Shown here: positions 1 to 5,180 of the stretch, piece by piece
Layout of the letters: every line of letters starts with the position of its first letter
How positions within the stretch are numbered: position 1 is the first letter of the stretch
Assembly: GCA_023392035.1 (NCBI GenBank)
Contig: JAEVZY010000052.1
Coordinates: 1-5,180 of the forward strand
DNA: 5,180 nt
Direction of reading: 5' to 3'
Origin: Pseudomonadota bacterium
Lineage (GTDB): Bacteria > Pseudomonadota > Gammaproteobacteria > Burkholderiales > Burkholderiaceae_D
Notes under the pieces: model-generated
Databases searched by the model: none
What the model saw: the letters and a program-made list of their open reading frames with translations, nothing else
What the model was told of the DNA's origin: nothing
Program-made: the position numbers and the translations under genes

Positions 1-2
1 GC

Positions 3-572
3 CCCAAACCGGCCCAAGCCTCGCTGCGCCTGTTCTACGCGCTGTGGCCCGAGCCCTCCGTGCGCGCGCAACTGGCGCAACTGCTGACGGGTGTACAAGG
101 GCGACTGGTGCCGGCGGCCAACTTGCACATCACCCTGGCCTTCCTCGGCCAGCAGCCGGTGTCGCGCGTGCCGGCCTTGCTGGAGATTGCGGCCCGGGCC
201 AGTCTGCCCCGCATGAGCCTGGTGCTGGACCACGTCGGTTATTTTCGCCGCCATGGCGTGCTGTGGGTAGGCATGAGCCAGACGCCGCCGGCCCTGCTGG
301 AAGGCCGCGCGCGCCTGGTGGAGATGCTGAACGAGGCCGGCGTGCCCTACGATGCGGGCGGCCGCTTCAAGCCGCACATCACGCTGGCGCGCGACGCCGC
401 CGCGCCGCAGAGCACGACGCTGGCGCCAATCACTTGGGAAGTGCCGGGAAAGGTGGAGCTGGTTTCATCCACCGTGGTGGAGCAGCGTGTGCAATACCAA
501 TTGCTGGACCGATCGCAAGCTCATTGGCCGGATCCGTCGCCGAATCAATTACCGGGCAAATCCGCGCCCTGA
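3..572 (+). CDS. thpR: RNA 2',3'-cyclic phosphodiesterase (2H family), 5'-partial
   Basis: The protein belongs to the 2H phosphoesterase / LigT family, which hydrolyses 2',3'-cyclic phosphate RNA ends and was first described as a 2'-5' RNA ligase acting on tRNA halves in the cytoplasm. Two HxT motifs are visible: HITLAFLG (His codon at 126-128) and HITLAR (His codon at 375-377), 83 residues apart, as expected for the paired catalytic histidines. The frame is open to the window edge. The residues RLFYALWPEP before the GTG at 60 match the usual N-terminal first strand of the family, so that GTG is internal and the true start lies upstream of base 1. The 189 visible codons are already close to the full family length (about 175-190), so little is missing. 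The stop TGA at 570-572 lies inside the 3' end of the convergent tcdA gene. Family identity is secure; the in vivo substrate is inferred from the family only. Confidence 0.92.
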   Translation, partial: PKPAQASLRLFYALWPEPSVRAQLAQLLTGVQGRLVPAANLHITLAFLGQQPVSRVPALLEIAARASLPRMSLVLDHVGYFRRHGVLWVGMSQTPPALLEGRARLVEMLNEAGVPYDAGGRFKPHITLARDAAAPQSTTLAPITWEVPGKVELVSSTVVEQRVQYQLLDRSQAHWPDPSPNQLPGKSAP

Positions 573-1369
573 CTGGCCAGTTGCTGCAAGGCCCGTGCCG
601 CGGCGGCAAAGCCAAAGCTGGCCGTCACCGCCACGCTGGAGCCGAAGCCGGCGCAATTCAATCCGGCGATGCCGGCCTGCGCGCTATCGCAGCTCTGGCT
701 TTCGGGATACTTCAGTGGCTCGGTGGAAAACACCGCATCGATGCCGAAGCGGCTTTTCTCTCCACGCGGAAAACCGTGCTTCGAACGCAGGCGCTTGCGC
801 ACCTTGGCCAGCAAGGGTTCCTGCTCGGTGCGCGCCAGATCGCGAATTTCGATGCGGGTCGGATCGAGCTGCCCGCCGGCGCTGCCGATGGTCACCAGCG
901 GCAGCCGATGCGCGCGGCACCAGGCAATCAGCGCGGTCTTGGCGGCGGCGTCATCGATGGCATCGATCACATAATCGAAGCCCCCATCCAGCATGCGGCC
1001 GACATTCTCTTCGGTGATGAAGTCTTCCACTTGCACCACTTCGCAAAACGGATTGATGAGTGCAATGCGTTGCGCCAGCGCCGTCACCTTGGCCATGCCC
1101 AGGGTGTCGGACAAGGCATGCAACTGGCGATTGACGTTGGACTCCGCCACATTGTCGAGGTCGATCATGGTGATGTGACCGATGGCGCTGCGCGCCAAGG
1201 CTTCCACCACCCAGGAGCCGACGCCGCCCACACCCACCACGCACACGCGCGAGCGCTGGAAGCGCGCCAGGGCTTGCTTTCCATACAAGCGCGCGACGCC
1301 GCCAAATCGACGTTCAAAATCGATATCGTCCAGTGCAGGGACAGCGAGGAGGTGCAGGCTTCGTTCCAT
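545..1369 (-). CDS. tcdA: tRNA threonylcarbamoyladenosine dehydratase (TcdA/CsdL)
   Basis: This is a 274-residue E1-like (ThiF/MoeB superfamily) enzyme. The family uses ATP to dehydrate t6A37 of ANN-decoding tRNAs to the cyclic form ct6A. Visible landmarks are RRFGGVARLYG (residues 20-30), the glycine-rich nucleotide-binding loop GVGGVGS (46-52) after a hydrophobic strand, the acidic MIDLD (68-72), NVNRQ (78-82), YVIDAID (133-139), LVTIGSAGGQLDP (158-170) and the C-terminal segment NCAGFGSS..VTASFGF (238-254). These follow the E. coli TcdA pattern in order. It lacks the CxxC zinc pairs of MoeB/ThiF, which favours TcdA over those paralogues. The ATG at 1367-1369 is chosen because no other in-frame ATG occurs before residue 68, which would remove the conserved N terminus. 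No strong Shine-Dalgarno is seen. The 3' end overlaps thpR by 28 bp tail to tail, and the 5' end is divergent from the MFS gene. Confidence 0.95.
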   Translation of the reverse strand: MERSLHLLAVPALDDIDFERRFGGVARLYGKQALARFQRSRVCVVGVGGVGSWVVEALARSAIGHITMIDLDNVAESNVNRQLHALSDTLGMAKVTALAQRIALINPFCEVVQVEDFITEENVGRMLDGGFDYVIDAIDDAAAKTALIAWCRAHRLPLVTIGSAGGQLDPTRIEIRDLARTEQEPLLAKVRKRLRSKHGFPRGEKSRFGIDAVFSTEPLKYPESQSCDSAQAGIAGLNCAGFGSSVAVTASFGFAAAARALQQLASQGADLPGN

Positions 1370-1375
1370 GCGGCC

Positions 1376-1381
1376 ATTTTA
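1376..1381 (-). promoter_or_regulatory. Candidate -10-like element (TAAAAT) upstream of tcdA
   Basis: On the minus strand TAAAAT lies only 6 nt before the tcdA ATG. If it is used, transcription would start at or next to the initiation codon and give a leaderless or nearly leaderless message, which would fit the lack of a clear Shine-Dalgarno. A second minus-strand A/T-rich hexamer, TATTTT (1412-1407), is an alternative that would give a normal leader. Neither has a convincing -35 element, so this is weak. Confidence 0.2.
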
Positions 1382-1405
1382 CCGGCAGAAATTTGATGAT
1401 CGCCG

Positions 1406-1411
1406 TAAAAT
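1406..1411 (+). promoter_or_regulatory. Candidate -10 element (TAAAAT) for the MFS-hemerythrin-pdxH-cfa unit
   Basis: TAAAAT matches the sigma70 -10 consensus TATAAT in 5 of 6 positions. It sits in the short divergent region between tcdA and the MFS gene, in an A/T-rich patch that contrasts with the surrounding sequence. A start about 7 nt downstream would give a leader of roughly 22-24 nt before the GTG at 1441. No good -35 hexamer lies at 16-18 bp: position 1383-1388 reads CGGCAG. The call therefore rests on the -10 match and the position alone. Confidence 0.4.
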
Positions 1412-1440
1412 AGCGTTCTGCCCATGAAACAAGCGCGCAA

Positions 1441-2601
1441 GTGCCCCGCATTCCCCCCTTCTTCCAGCTCATTCTTGTCGCAATAGCAGCCCACATGGCG
1501 CTGGCGGGCGCCCGGGTGGCCACCGCGCTCTACGCGCTGTCCATGCATGCCTCCGAATTCACGGTTGGCGTTCTGATTGGACTGATTGCTTTTTTTCCCA
1601 TGTTGCTGGCAGTGCCGCTGGGCCGCTTCACCGATCGCGCCGGCTTCGCCCGGCCGATGGCGCTCGGTTGCGGCGCCATCCTGCTCGGTTGCGCCCTGCC
1701 GGCGCTGCTCCCCGGCATGTTGCCGCTGTATGCCTCGGTGATCCTGTTCGGCACCGGCTTCACTTGCGTGCACATCGCGGTCCAGCATGCGGTCGGCGTG
1801 CAGAGCACGGCGGAAAACCGCGCCACCAATTTCAGTTGGCTCTCGGCCGGTTTTTCCACTTCCAGTTTTTCCGGCCCGGTATTGGCCGGCCTGCTGATCG
1901 ACTACACCAATTTTGCTATTGCCTATGCCGCCTTTGCGCTCTCCGGCCTGGCCGGCCTGGCGCTGGTGTGGTTCGGCGCCATTCGCCACATGGACCAGGG
2001 CAAGAGCAGCGCCCACCGCCAGCGCGGCGGCACGCTGGAGCTGTTGCGCGATGTCGACCTGCGGCGCATCTACTTCATCGGCATCCTGCTGGCGGCCGCC
2101 TGGGATCTGTTCACCTTCGCCATTCCGATCCAGGGCGCGCGCCTGGGCTTTTCCGCCTCCACCATCGGCCTCATCCTCGGTACCTTTGCCGCCGCCACCT
2201 TCACCGTGCGCCTGGGCATGCCCATGCTGGCCCGCAAGTACAGCGAATGGCAGGTGCTGACCGGGGCGCTGGTGCTGGCCACGCTGTGCTACCTGCTGCT
2301 GCCATTCACGCACAGTGCGATTGCCATCGGTGCAGTAGCCGCGGCACTGGGCGTGGCGCTGGGCACCACCCAACCGAATGTGCTGGCGCTGCTGCACCAT
2401 GCGGCGCCGCCGGGTCGCGGCGGCGAAGCCATCGGCATCCGCGCCACCATCGGCAATGCCAGCCAGGTGCTGTTGCCGGTGGCCTTCGGCGGGACCGGCG
2501 CCGCGCTTGGTATAGTCGGCGTATTCTGGGGCATCGCCGTCATGATGGCGGCCGGCGTACCGGTTGCCGCCCGTCGCGCCCGCAAGAAAACAGGAGAATG
2601 A
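1441..2601 (+). CDS. Major facilitator superfamily (MFS) transporter
   Basis: This 386-residue, very hydrophobic protein fits a 12-segment MFS permease of the inner membrane. Hydrophobic stretches are seen near residues 8-30, 41-60, 73-92, 95-118, 136-154, 157-180, 209-230, 236-256, 271-289, 291-312, 338-357 and 358-376. A more polar central loop (about 181-206) separates the two halves. The loop after segment 2 carries the MFS motif A variant GRFTDRAGFARP (61-72) with conserved G, D65 and R66. PGRGGEAIGIR (324-334) resembles the conserved loop before segment 11 of many drug- or metabolite-efflux MFS proteins. The substrate cannot be read from the sequence. The GTG at 1441 is the only reasonable start downstream of the in-frame TAG at 1411-1413, and its ribosome site is weak. 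An ATG at 1424 lies out of frame by one base. The stop TGA (2599-2601) is 1 nt before the hemerythrin ATG, so the two are probably co-transcribed and coupled. Confidence 0.9.
   Translation: MPRIPPFFQLILVAIAAHMALAGARVATALYALSMHASEFTVGVLIGLIAFFPMLLAVPLGRFTDRAGFARPMALGCGAILLGCALPALLPGMLPLYASVILFGTGFTCVHIAVQHAVGVQSTAENRATNFSWLSAGFSTSSFSGPVLAGLLIDYTNFAIAYAAFALSGLAGLALVWFGAIRHMDQGKSSAHRQRGGTLELLRDVDLRRIYFIGILLAAAWDLFTFAIPIQGARLGFSASTIGLILGTFAAATFTVRLGMPMLARKYSEWQVLTGALVLATLCYLLLPFTHSAIAIGAVAAALGVALGTTQPNVLALLHHAAPPGRGGEAIGIRATIGNASQVLLPVAFGGTGAALGIVGVFWGIAVMMAAGVPVAARRARKKTGE
2592..2596 (+). promoter_or_regulatory. Shine-Dalgarno of the hemerythrin gene
   Basis: AGGAG lies 6 nt before the ATG at 2603, inside the last codons of the MFS gene. 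It is the strongest ribosome site in the window and decides the hemerythrin start against the in-frame TTG at 2564. Confidence 0.85.
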
Positions 2602-2602
2602 C

Positions 2603-3148
2603 ATGTCCGCTGCATTGATCACCCCGGGGCCTGACTTCGATCAGCCAATCGCCGCACTCAAGCACTGTCACGACCGCATCCGCAAGCAATTGCAGACCCT
2701 GGAGCGCCTGTTGCAGCACCTGCAGCAGGAGGGGGCATCTGTTGATGCGCAACAAGCAGCCGAAGCGGTCTTGCGCTACTTTAATCAAGCGGCCCCTGCC
2801 CATCACGCCGACGAGGAAGAGAACCTGCTGCCCATGCTCAAGTCCACTGCCGCCGATGACGATGCCGCCACGCTGGCCGCCATGATGCCGGTCATCCTGG
2901 ACGAACATCGCCAGATGGAAGACTGCTGGCAGCGGCTGCAAGCGCAGCTCGAAGCGGTACGCAAGGGTGAGGGCAGCAAGCTCGACGCCGCCGATGTAAA
3001 GTGCTTCGTCGAGCTCTACACCAGCCACATGGAAAAGGAAGAAGGCAACATTGCTCCCATGGCCAAGCGCCTGTTCTCCGAAGAGCAGATGCAGCAACTG
3101 GGCAATGCCATGCGCGCACGGCGCGGCATACCCTGCGGAGACCAATGA
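2603..3148 (+). CDS. Hemerythrin HHE cation-binding domain protein
   Basis: This is a 181-residue, mainly helical cytoplasmic protein with no signal peptide or membrane segment. The ligand pattern of a non-haem diiron hemerythrin-like four-helix bundle is complete: H21/H23 in LKHCHDRIR, H68xxxE72 in HHADEEENLLP, H102 in LDEHRQME, and H142xxxE146 in SHMEKEEGNIAP. Both HxxxE pairs are followed by the usual hydrophobic/proline turn. Hemerythrin-like proteins bind O2 or serve in O2, NO, iron or redox sensing and repair; which of these applies here is not visible. The family is close to the DUF/HHE single-domain proteins and not to YtfE/RIC, since no N-terminal ScdA-type CxxC domain is present. 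Four cysteines (22, 108, 134, 178) are scattered and form no motif. The start at 2603 has a strong AGGAG. The stop overlaps the pdxH ATG by one base, indicating translational coupling. Confidence 0.9.
   Translation: MSAALITPGPDFDQPIAALKHCHDRIRKQLQTLERLLQHLQQEGASVDAQQAAEAVLRYFNQAAPAHHADEEENLLPMLKSTAADDDAATLAAMMPVILDEHRQMEDCWQRLQAQLEAVRKGEGSKLDAADVKCFVELYTSHMEKEEGNIAPMAKRLFSEEQMQQLGNAMRARRGIPCGDQ
3137..3140 (+). promoter_or_regulatory. Shine-Dalgarno of pdxH
   Basis: GGAG lies 7 nt before the ATG at 3148 and only 4 nt before the alternative in-frame ATG at 3145. The spacing favours 3148, which also gives the common TGATG stop-start overlap with the hemerythrin gene. Confidence 0.65.
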
Positions 3149-3798
3149 TGTCGATCGCCGATATGTCCATCGCTGCCCTGCGGCGCGAATACACCCACGC
3201 CAGCCTGTCCGAAAGCGAAGTGGCCGATTCGCCGCTGGCCCAGTTCGCCACCTGGTTCGCCCAGGCGATGAAGAGCGAAGTGCCCGAACCGAATGCGATG
3301 TGCCTGTCCACCGTGGCGGCCGACGGCCGGCCTTCTTCGCGCATCGTGCTGCTCAAGGATTTCGACGAACGCGGCTTTACCTGGTACACCAATTTCGAAA
3401 GCCGCAAGGGCGATGAGCTGCTGGCCAATCCGCGCGCGGCGCTGCTGTTCTTCTGGCAGCCGCTGGAACGCCAGATCCGCATCGAAGGCAGCGTGCAAAA
3501 AGTGAGCGATGCCGAAGCCGATGCCTACTTCGGCATCCGGCCCTTGAAAAGCCGGCTGGGCGCGCTGGCCTCGCAGCAGAGCCGCCCGATCGCCAGCCGC
3601 GCAGCGCTGGAGCAACGCTTTCTTGAAATCGAAGAACGGTATGGCGAGTCGCCCCAGCGTCCCGCGCATTGGGGCGGCTACCGATTGACGCCGGAGTATG
3701 TGGAGTACTGGCAAGGCCGGCCTTCGCGCCTGCATGACCGTATCGCCTACAGTCTGCAAAGCGATGGCAGTTGGCGCAGGGAGCGACTGCAACCTTAG
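3148..3798 (+). CDS. pdxH: Pyridoxamine/pyridoxine 5'-phosphate oxidase
   Basis: PdxH is an FMN-dependent oxidase. It converts pyridoxine or pyridoxamine 5'-phosphate into pyridoxal 5'-phosphate with O2, releasing H2O2, in the last and salvage steps of vitamin B6 synthesis. The 216 residues equal the usual length (E. coli 218). In order one sees the N-terminal LRREY (11-15), the FMN-binding RIVLLK (65-70), YTN (80-82) and SRK (85-87), ERQIRIEG (107-114), then Y127, R131 and S135 in AYFGIRPLKSRLGA, and the C-terminal WGGYRL (175-180) and RLHDR (194-198). These correspond to the substrate- and cofactor-binding residues of E. coli PdxH (K72, Y129, R133, S137, R197, H199). No key residue is missing. 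ATG 3148 is preferred by ribosome-site spacing; ATG 3145 and ATG 3163 are alternatives that change only a few N-terminal residues. It is coupled to the hemerythrin gene upstream and followed after 68 bp by cfa. Confidence 0.97.
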   Translation: MSIADMSIAALRREYTHASLSESEVADSPLAQFATWFAQAMKSEVPEPNAMCLSTVAADGRPSSRIVLLKDFDERGFTWYTNFESRKGDELLANPRAALLFFWQPLERQIRIEGSVQKVSDAEADAYFGIRPLKSRLGALASQQSRPIASRAALEQRFLEIEERYGESPQRPAHWGGYRLTPEYVEYWQGRPSRLHDRIAYSLQSDGSWRRERLQP

Positions 3799-3856
3799 TC
3801 ACTCACTGCCCGTCCATTTGGTTGGCAAGTAATTGAACGAAGCATTTGCAAAGCCT

Positions 3857-3860
3857 GGAG
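3857..3860 (+). promoter_or_regulatory. Shine-Dalgarno of cfa
   Basis: GGAG (within CTGGAG) lies 6 nt before the ATG at 3867. It supports this start and rejects the in-frame TTG at 3846, which has no ribosome site. Confidence 0.7.
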
Positions 3861-3866
3861 GCGCCG

Positions 3867-5120
3867 ATGTTTTGGGAGAAGAGACTTGAAAGCTGGATTG
3901 CAGGCATACGCGGCGGTTCCTCGCTGCCGCTACGACTGGAATTGTGGAACGGACAGCGTTTTGATTTCGGACGCGATCCGGAAGTGACGATACGGGTGCC
4001 GCAGGTGTCGGCACTGAGCTATCTGTTGAAGCCCACCCTGGCCAACCTGGGCCAGGCCTATGTGGAAGGCATGCTGGAGGTGGAAGGCCGGGTCAATACC
4101 GTGATCCGCCTGGCCACCGAGCTGGCCAAGCGCAGCATCGCCGACGCCAGCCGCCCGGTGCATCGCTTCACCGCCCTGCGCCACACGCGCAAGAAAGACG
4201 CGGCGGCAATTCAATACCACTACGACGTTTCCAACGAGTTCTACCAGAGCTTCCTCGACCCGAACATGGTGTATTCCTGCGCCTATTTCGAGAATGGCGA
4301 CGAAGACCTGGCGACGGCGCAACTGAAGAAGATCGACCACATCCTGAACAAGATCCAGGTGCAGCCGGGCGACAGCTTGCTCGACATCGGTTGCGGCTGG
4401 GGCGCGCTGGTGATCCGGGCCGCGCAAAAATACGGCGCGCGCTGCGTGGGCGTGACGCTCTCCAACAATCAGTACACGCTGGCGCGCGAAAGGGTGCAAG
4501 CCCTGGGCCTGCAGGACCGCATCGAGATCCGCCTGCAGGATTATCGCGACGTGACCGGCAGCTTCAAGCGCATCACCAGCGTCGGCATGTTCGAGCATGT
4601 GGGCATTGCCAACCTGCCGGCTTACTTCAGGAAGATCAATTCACTGCTGGCCGATGGCGGCATGTGCATGAACCATGGCATCACGTCCAGCGACGCCAAC
4701 GATGGCCAGACCGCCTACGGCGGCGGCGAATTCATCGACCGCTATGTGTTCCCGCAGGGCGAGCTGGCCCACATTTCAACCGTGCTGAAAGCCATGCAGC
4801 AAGGCGGCATGGAAGCGCTGGACGTGGAAAACCTGCGGCGCCACTACGCGCGCACCTGCGCCGCCTGGGCCGACAATTTCGAAGCCAATTCCGACCACAT
4901 CCGCAAACTGGTGGACCCGAAAAAATTCCGCATCTGGCGCGTCTACCTGGCCGGCTGCGCCTACGGTTTTGCCCAGGACTGGATCTCGCTCAACCAGGTG
5001 GTGTGCGTGAAGGCGGGCCAAAGCGCGGATGCCCTGCCCTGGTCGCGACTATCCACCTATGCCCGGCGTGAAGGTTTCGGCCAGCCGCTGCCGGCGCCGG
5101 AAAAAGCCGAGACCGCCTAG
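3867..5120 (+). CDS. cfa: Cyclopropane-fatty-acyl-phospholipid synthase family methyltransferase
   Basis: This 417-residue SAM-dependent enzyme is of the Cfa/CmaA family, which adds a methylene from S-adenosylmethionine across the double bond of unsaturated acyl chains in membrane phospholipids. The N-terminal domain (about 1-110) contains LGQAYVEGMLEVEG (61-74), the usual Cfa lead-in. The SAM site is LLDIGCGWGAL (171-181), with GVTLSNNQ (195-202). Active-site positions known from E. coli Cfa (C139, E239, H266, I268, Y317) appear to be conserved as C138 in YSCAYF, E243 in GMFEHVG, H270 and I272 in NHGIT, and Y360 in WRVYLAGCA. It is somewhat longer than E. coli Cfa (382 aa), partly through an extended segment near 274-303 and a polar C-terminal tail. 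It is soluble or membrane-peripheral, with no transmembrane segment. It probably shares a transcript with pdxH, although the 68-bp gap could hold its own promoter. A related fatty-acid methyltransferase with a different product (for example methoxylated or methyl-branched lipid) cannot be excluded. Confidence 0.92.
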   Translation: MFWEKRLESWIAGIRGGSSLPLRLELWNGQRFDFGRDPEVTIRVPQVSALSYLLKPTLANLGQAYVEGMLEVEGRVNTVIRLATELAKRSIADASRPVHRFTALRHTRKKDAAAIQYHYDVSNEFYQSFLDPNMVYSCAYFENGDEDLATAQLKKIDHILNKIQVQPGDSLLDIGCGWGALVIRAAQKYGARCVGVTLSNNQYTLARERVQALGLQDRIEIRLQDYRDVTGSFKRITSVGMFEHVGIANLPAYFRKINSLLADGGMCMNHGITSSDANDGQTAYGGGEFIDRYVFPQGELAHISTVLKAMQQGGMEALDVENLRRHYARTCAAWADNFEANSDHIRKLVDPKKFRIWRVYLAGCAYGFAQDWISLNQVVCVKAGQSADALPWSRLSTYARREGFGQPLPAPEKAETA

Positions 5121-5137
5121 CCGGGCCCATCTACCCC

Positions 5138-5163
5138 TGCACTGCCGCCCACGCGGCAGTGCA
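5138..5163 (+). terminator. Perfect hairpin after cfa, probable transcription end
   Basis: An 11-bp perfect inverted repeat, TGCACTGCCGC / GCGGCAGTGCA, with a 4-base loop (CCAC) starts 17 bp after the cfa stop. It is very stable because of its G/C content. No run of T follows on the + strand (next bases AGGCCG), and none is found on the - strand. It is therefore not a canonical intrinsic terminator. It may stabilise the 3' end, act with Rho, or serve an adjacent convergent gene outside the window. Confidence 0.5.
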
Positions 5164-5180
5164 AGGCCGTGCAGCTCAAG

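Noticed and set aside
44..1396. 450-codon open frame on the + strand spanning thpR and the antisense of tcdA
   Set aside because: It is low-complexity in composition (A/G/R/H-rich), runs across two well-recognised genes in other frames, and shows no family motif. It is typical of open shadow frames in GC-rich DNA.
2564..2602. N-terminal extension of the hemerythrin protein from a TTG
   Set aside because: The extension lies inside the MFS gene, while ATG 2603 has a strong AGGAG at ideal spacing.
1165..2622. 485-codon open frame on the - strand antisense to the MFS gene and tcdA's 5' part
   Set aside because: It is rich in G, Q, H and A without recognisable domains and lies opposite a clear MFS gene, so it is a codon-bias shadow.
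2540..3145. 201-codon - strand frame opposite the hemerythrin gene
   Set aside because: It is antisense to a gene with a complete diiron ligand set and shows no motif or ribosome site of its own.
3016..3792. 258-codon - strand frame opposite pdxH
   Set aside because: It is the exact antisense of a fully conserved pdxH and its composition is that of a shadow frame.
3822..3850. Possible promoter in the pdxH-cfa gap (TTGGCA as -35)
   Set aside because: The hexamer at 17-bp spacing, TTTGCA, matches the -10 consensus in only 2 of 6 positions. Other spacings are no better, and no terminator hairpin is visible in the gap.
3846..3866. N-terminal extension of Cfa from a TTG
   Set aside because: There is no ribosome site before the TTG, and the GGAG at 3857-3860 is well placed for ATG 3867.
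3930..4598. 222-codon - strand frame opposite cfa
   Set aside because: It is antisense to the conserved Cfa SAM-binding and active-site region and has no recognisable domain.
1..5180. CRISPR arrays, insertion sequences, tRNA or rRNA genes, toxin-antitoxin or defence genes
   Set aside because: No spaced direct repeats, terminal inverted repeats, transposase motifs or tRNA-like structure were seen. Nearly all sequence is accounted for by six conserved housekeeping-type genes.

Overview
This GC-rich window (clearly above 60% G+C by eye, with strong G/C preference at third codon positions) is an ordinary, densely packed chromosomal segment. The protein set, the gene order and the -10-like TAAAAT motifs suggest a betaproteobacterium of the Burkholderiales, perhaps Oxalobacteraceae such as a Herbaspirillum relative. 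That placement is inferred from general resemblance, not from a database search.

Layout. On the left, the 3' part of thpR (RNA 2',3'-cyclic phosphodiesterase; + strand, 5' end outside the window) converges on tcdA (tRNA threonylcarbamoyladenosine dehydratase; - strand), and their 3' ends overlap by 28 bp. A compact 71-bp divergent intergenic region (about 1370-1440) separates tcdA from a rightward gene series: an MFS transporter (GTG start at 1441), a hemerythrin HHE-domain protein (2603), pdxH (pyridoxamine 5'-phosphate oxidase, 3148) and a cyclopropane-fatty-acyl-phospholipid synthase family methyltransferase (cfa, 3867). The MFS and hemerythrin genes are separated by 1 nt. Hemerythrin and pdxH overlap by 1 nt (TGATG). 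pdxH and cfa are separated by 68 bp. An 11-bp perfect hairpin (5138-5163) follows cfa and probably marks the end of the unit, though it lacks a visible U-tract.

How the genes fit together. thpR and tcdA both belong to RNA/tRNA metabolism. The four rightward genes look like one transcription unit. An O2-binding type diiron protein is translationally coupled to an O2-consuming flavin oxidase (PdxH), followed by a membrane-lipid modifying enzyme commonly linked to stress. A shared oxygen/redox theme is possible but inferred. No mobile element, CRISPR array, rRNA or tRNA was seen, and no clearly new system. The items most worth a second look are the start region of the MFS gene, where an out-of-frame ATG lies 17 nt upstream of the GTG, and the hemerythrin-pdxH coupling.
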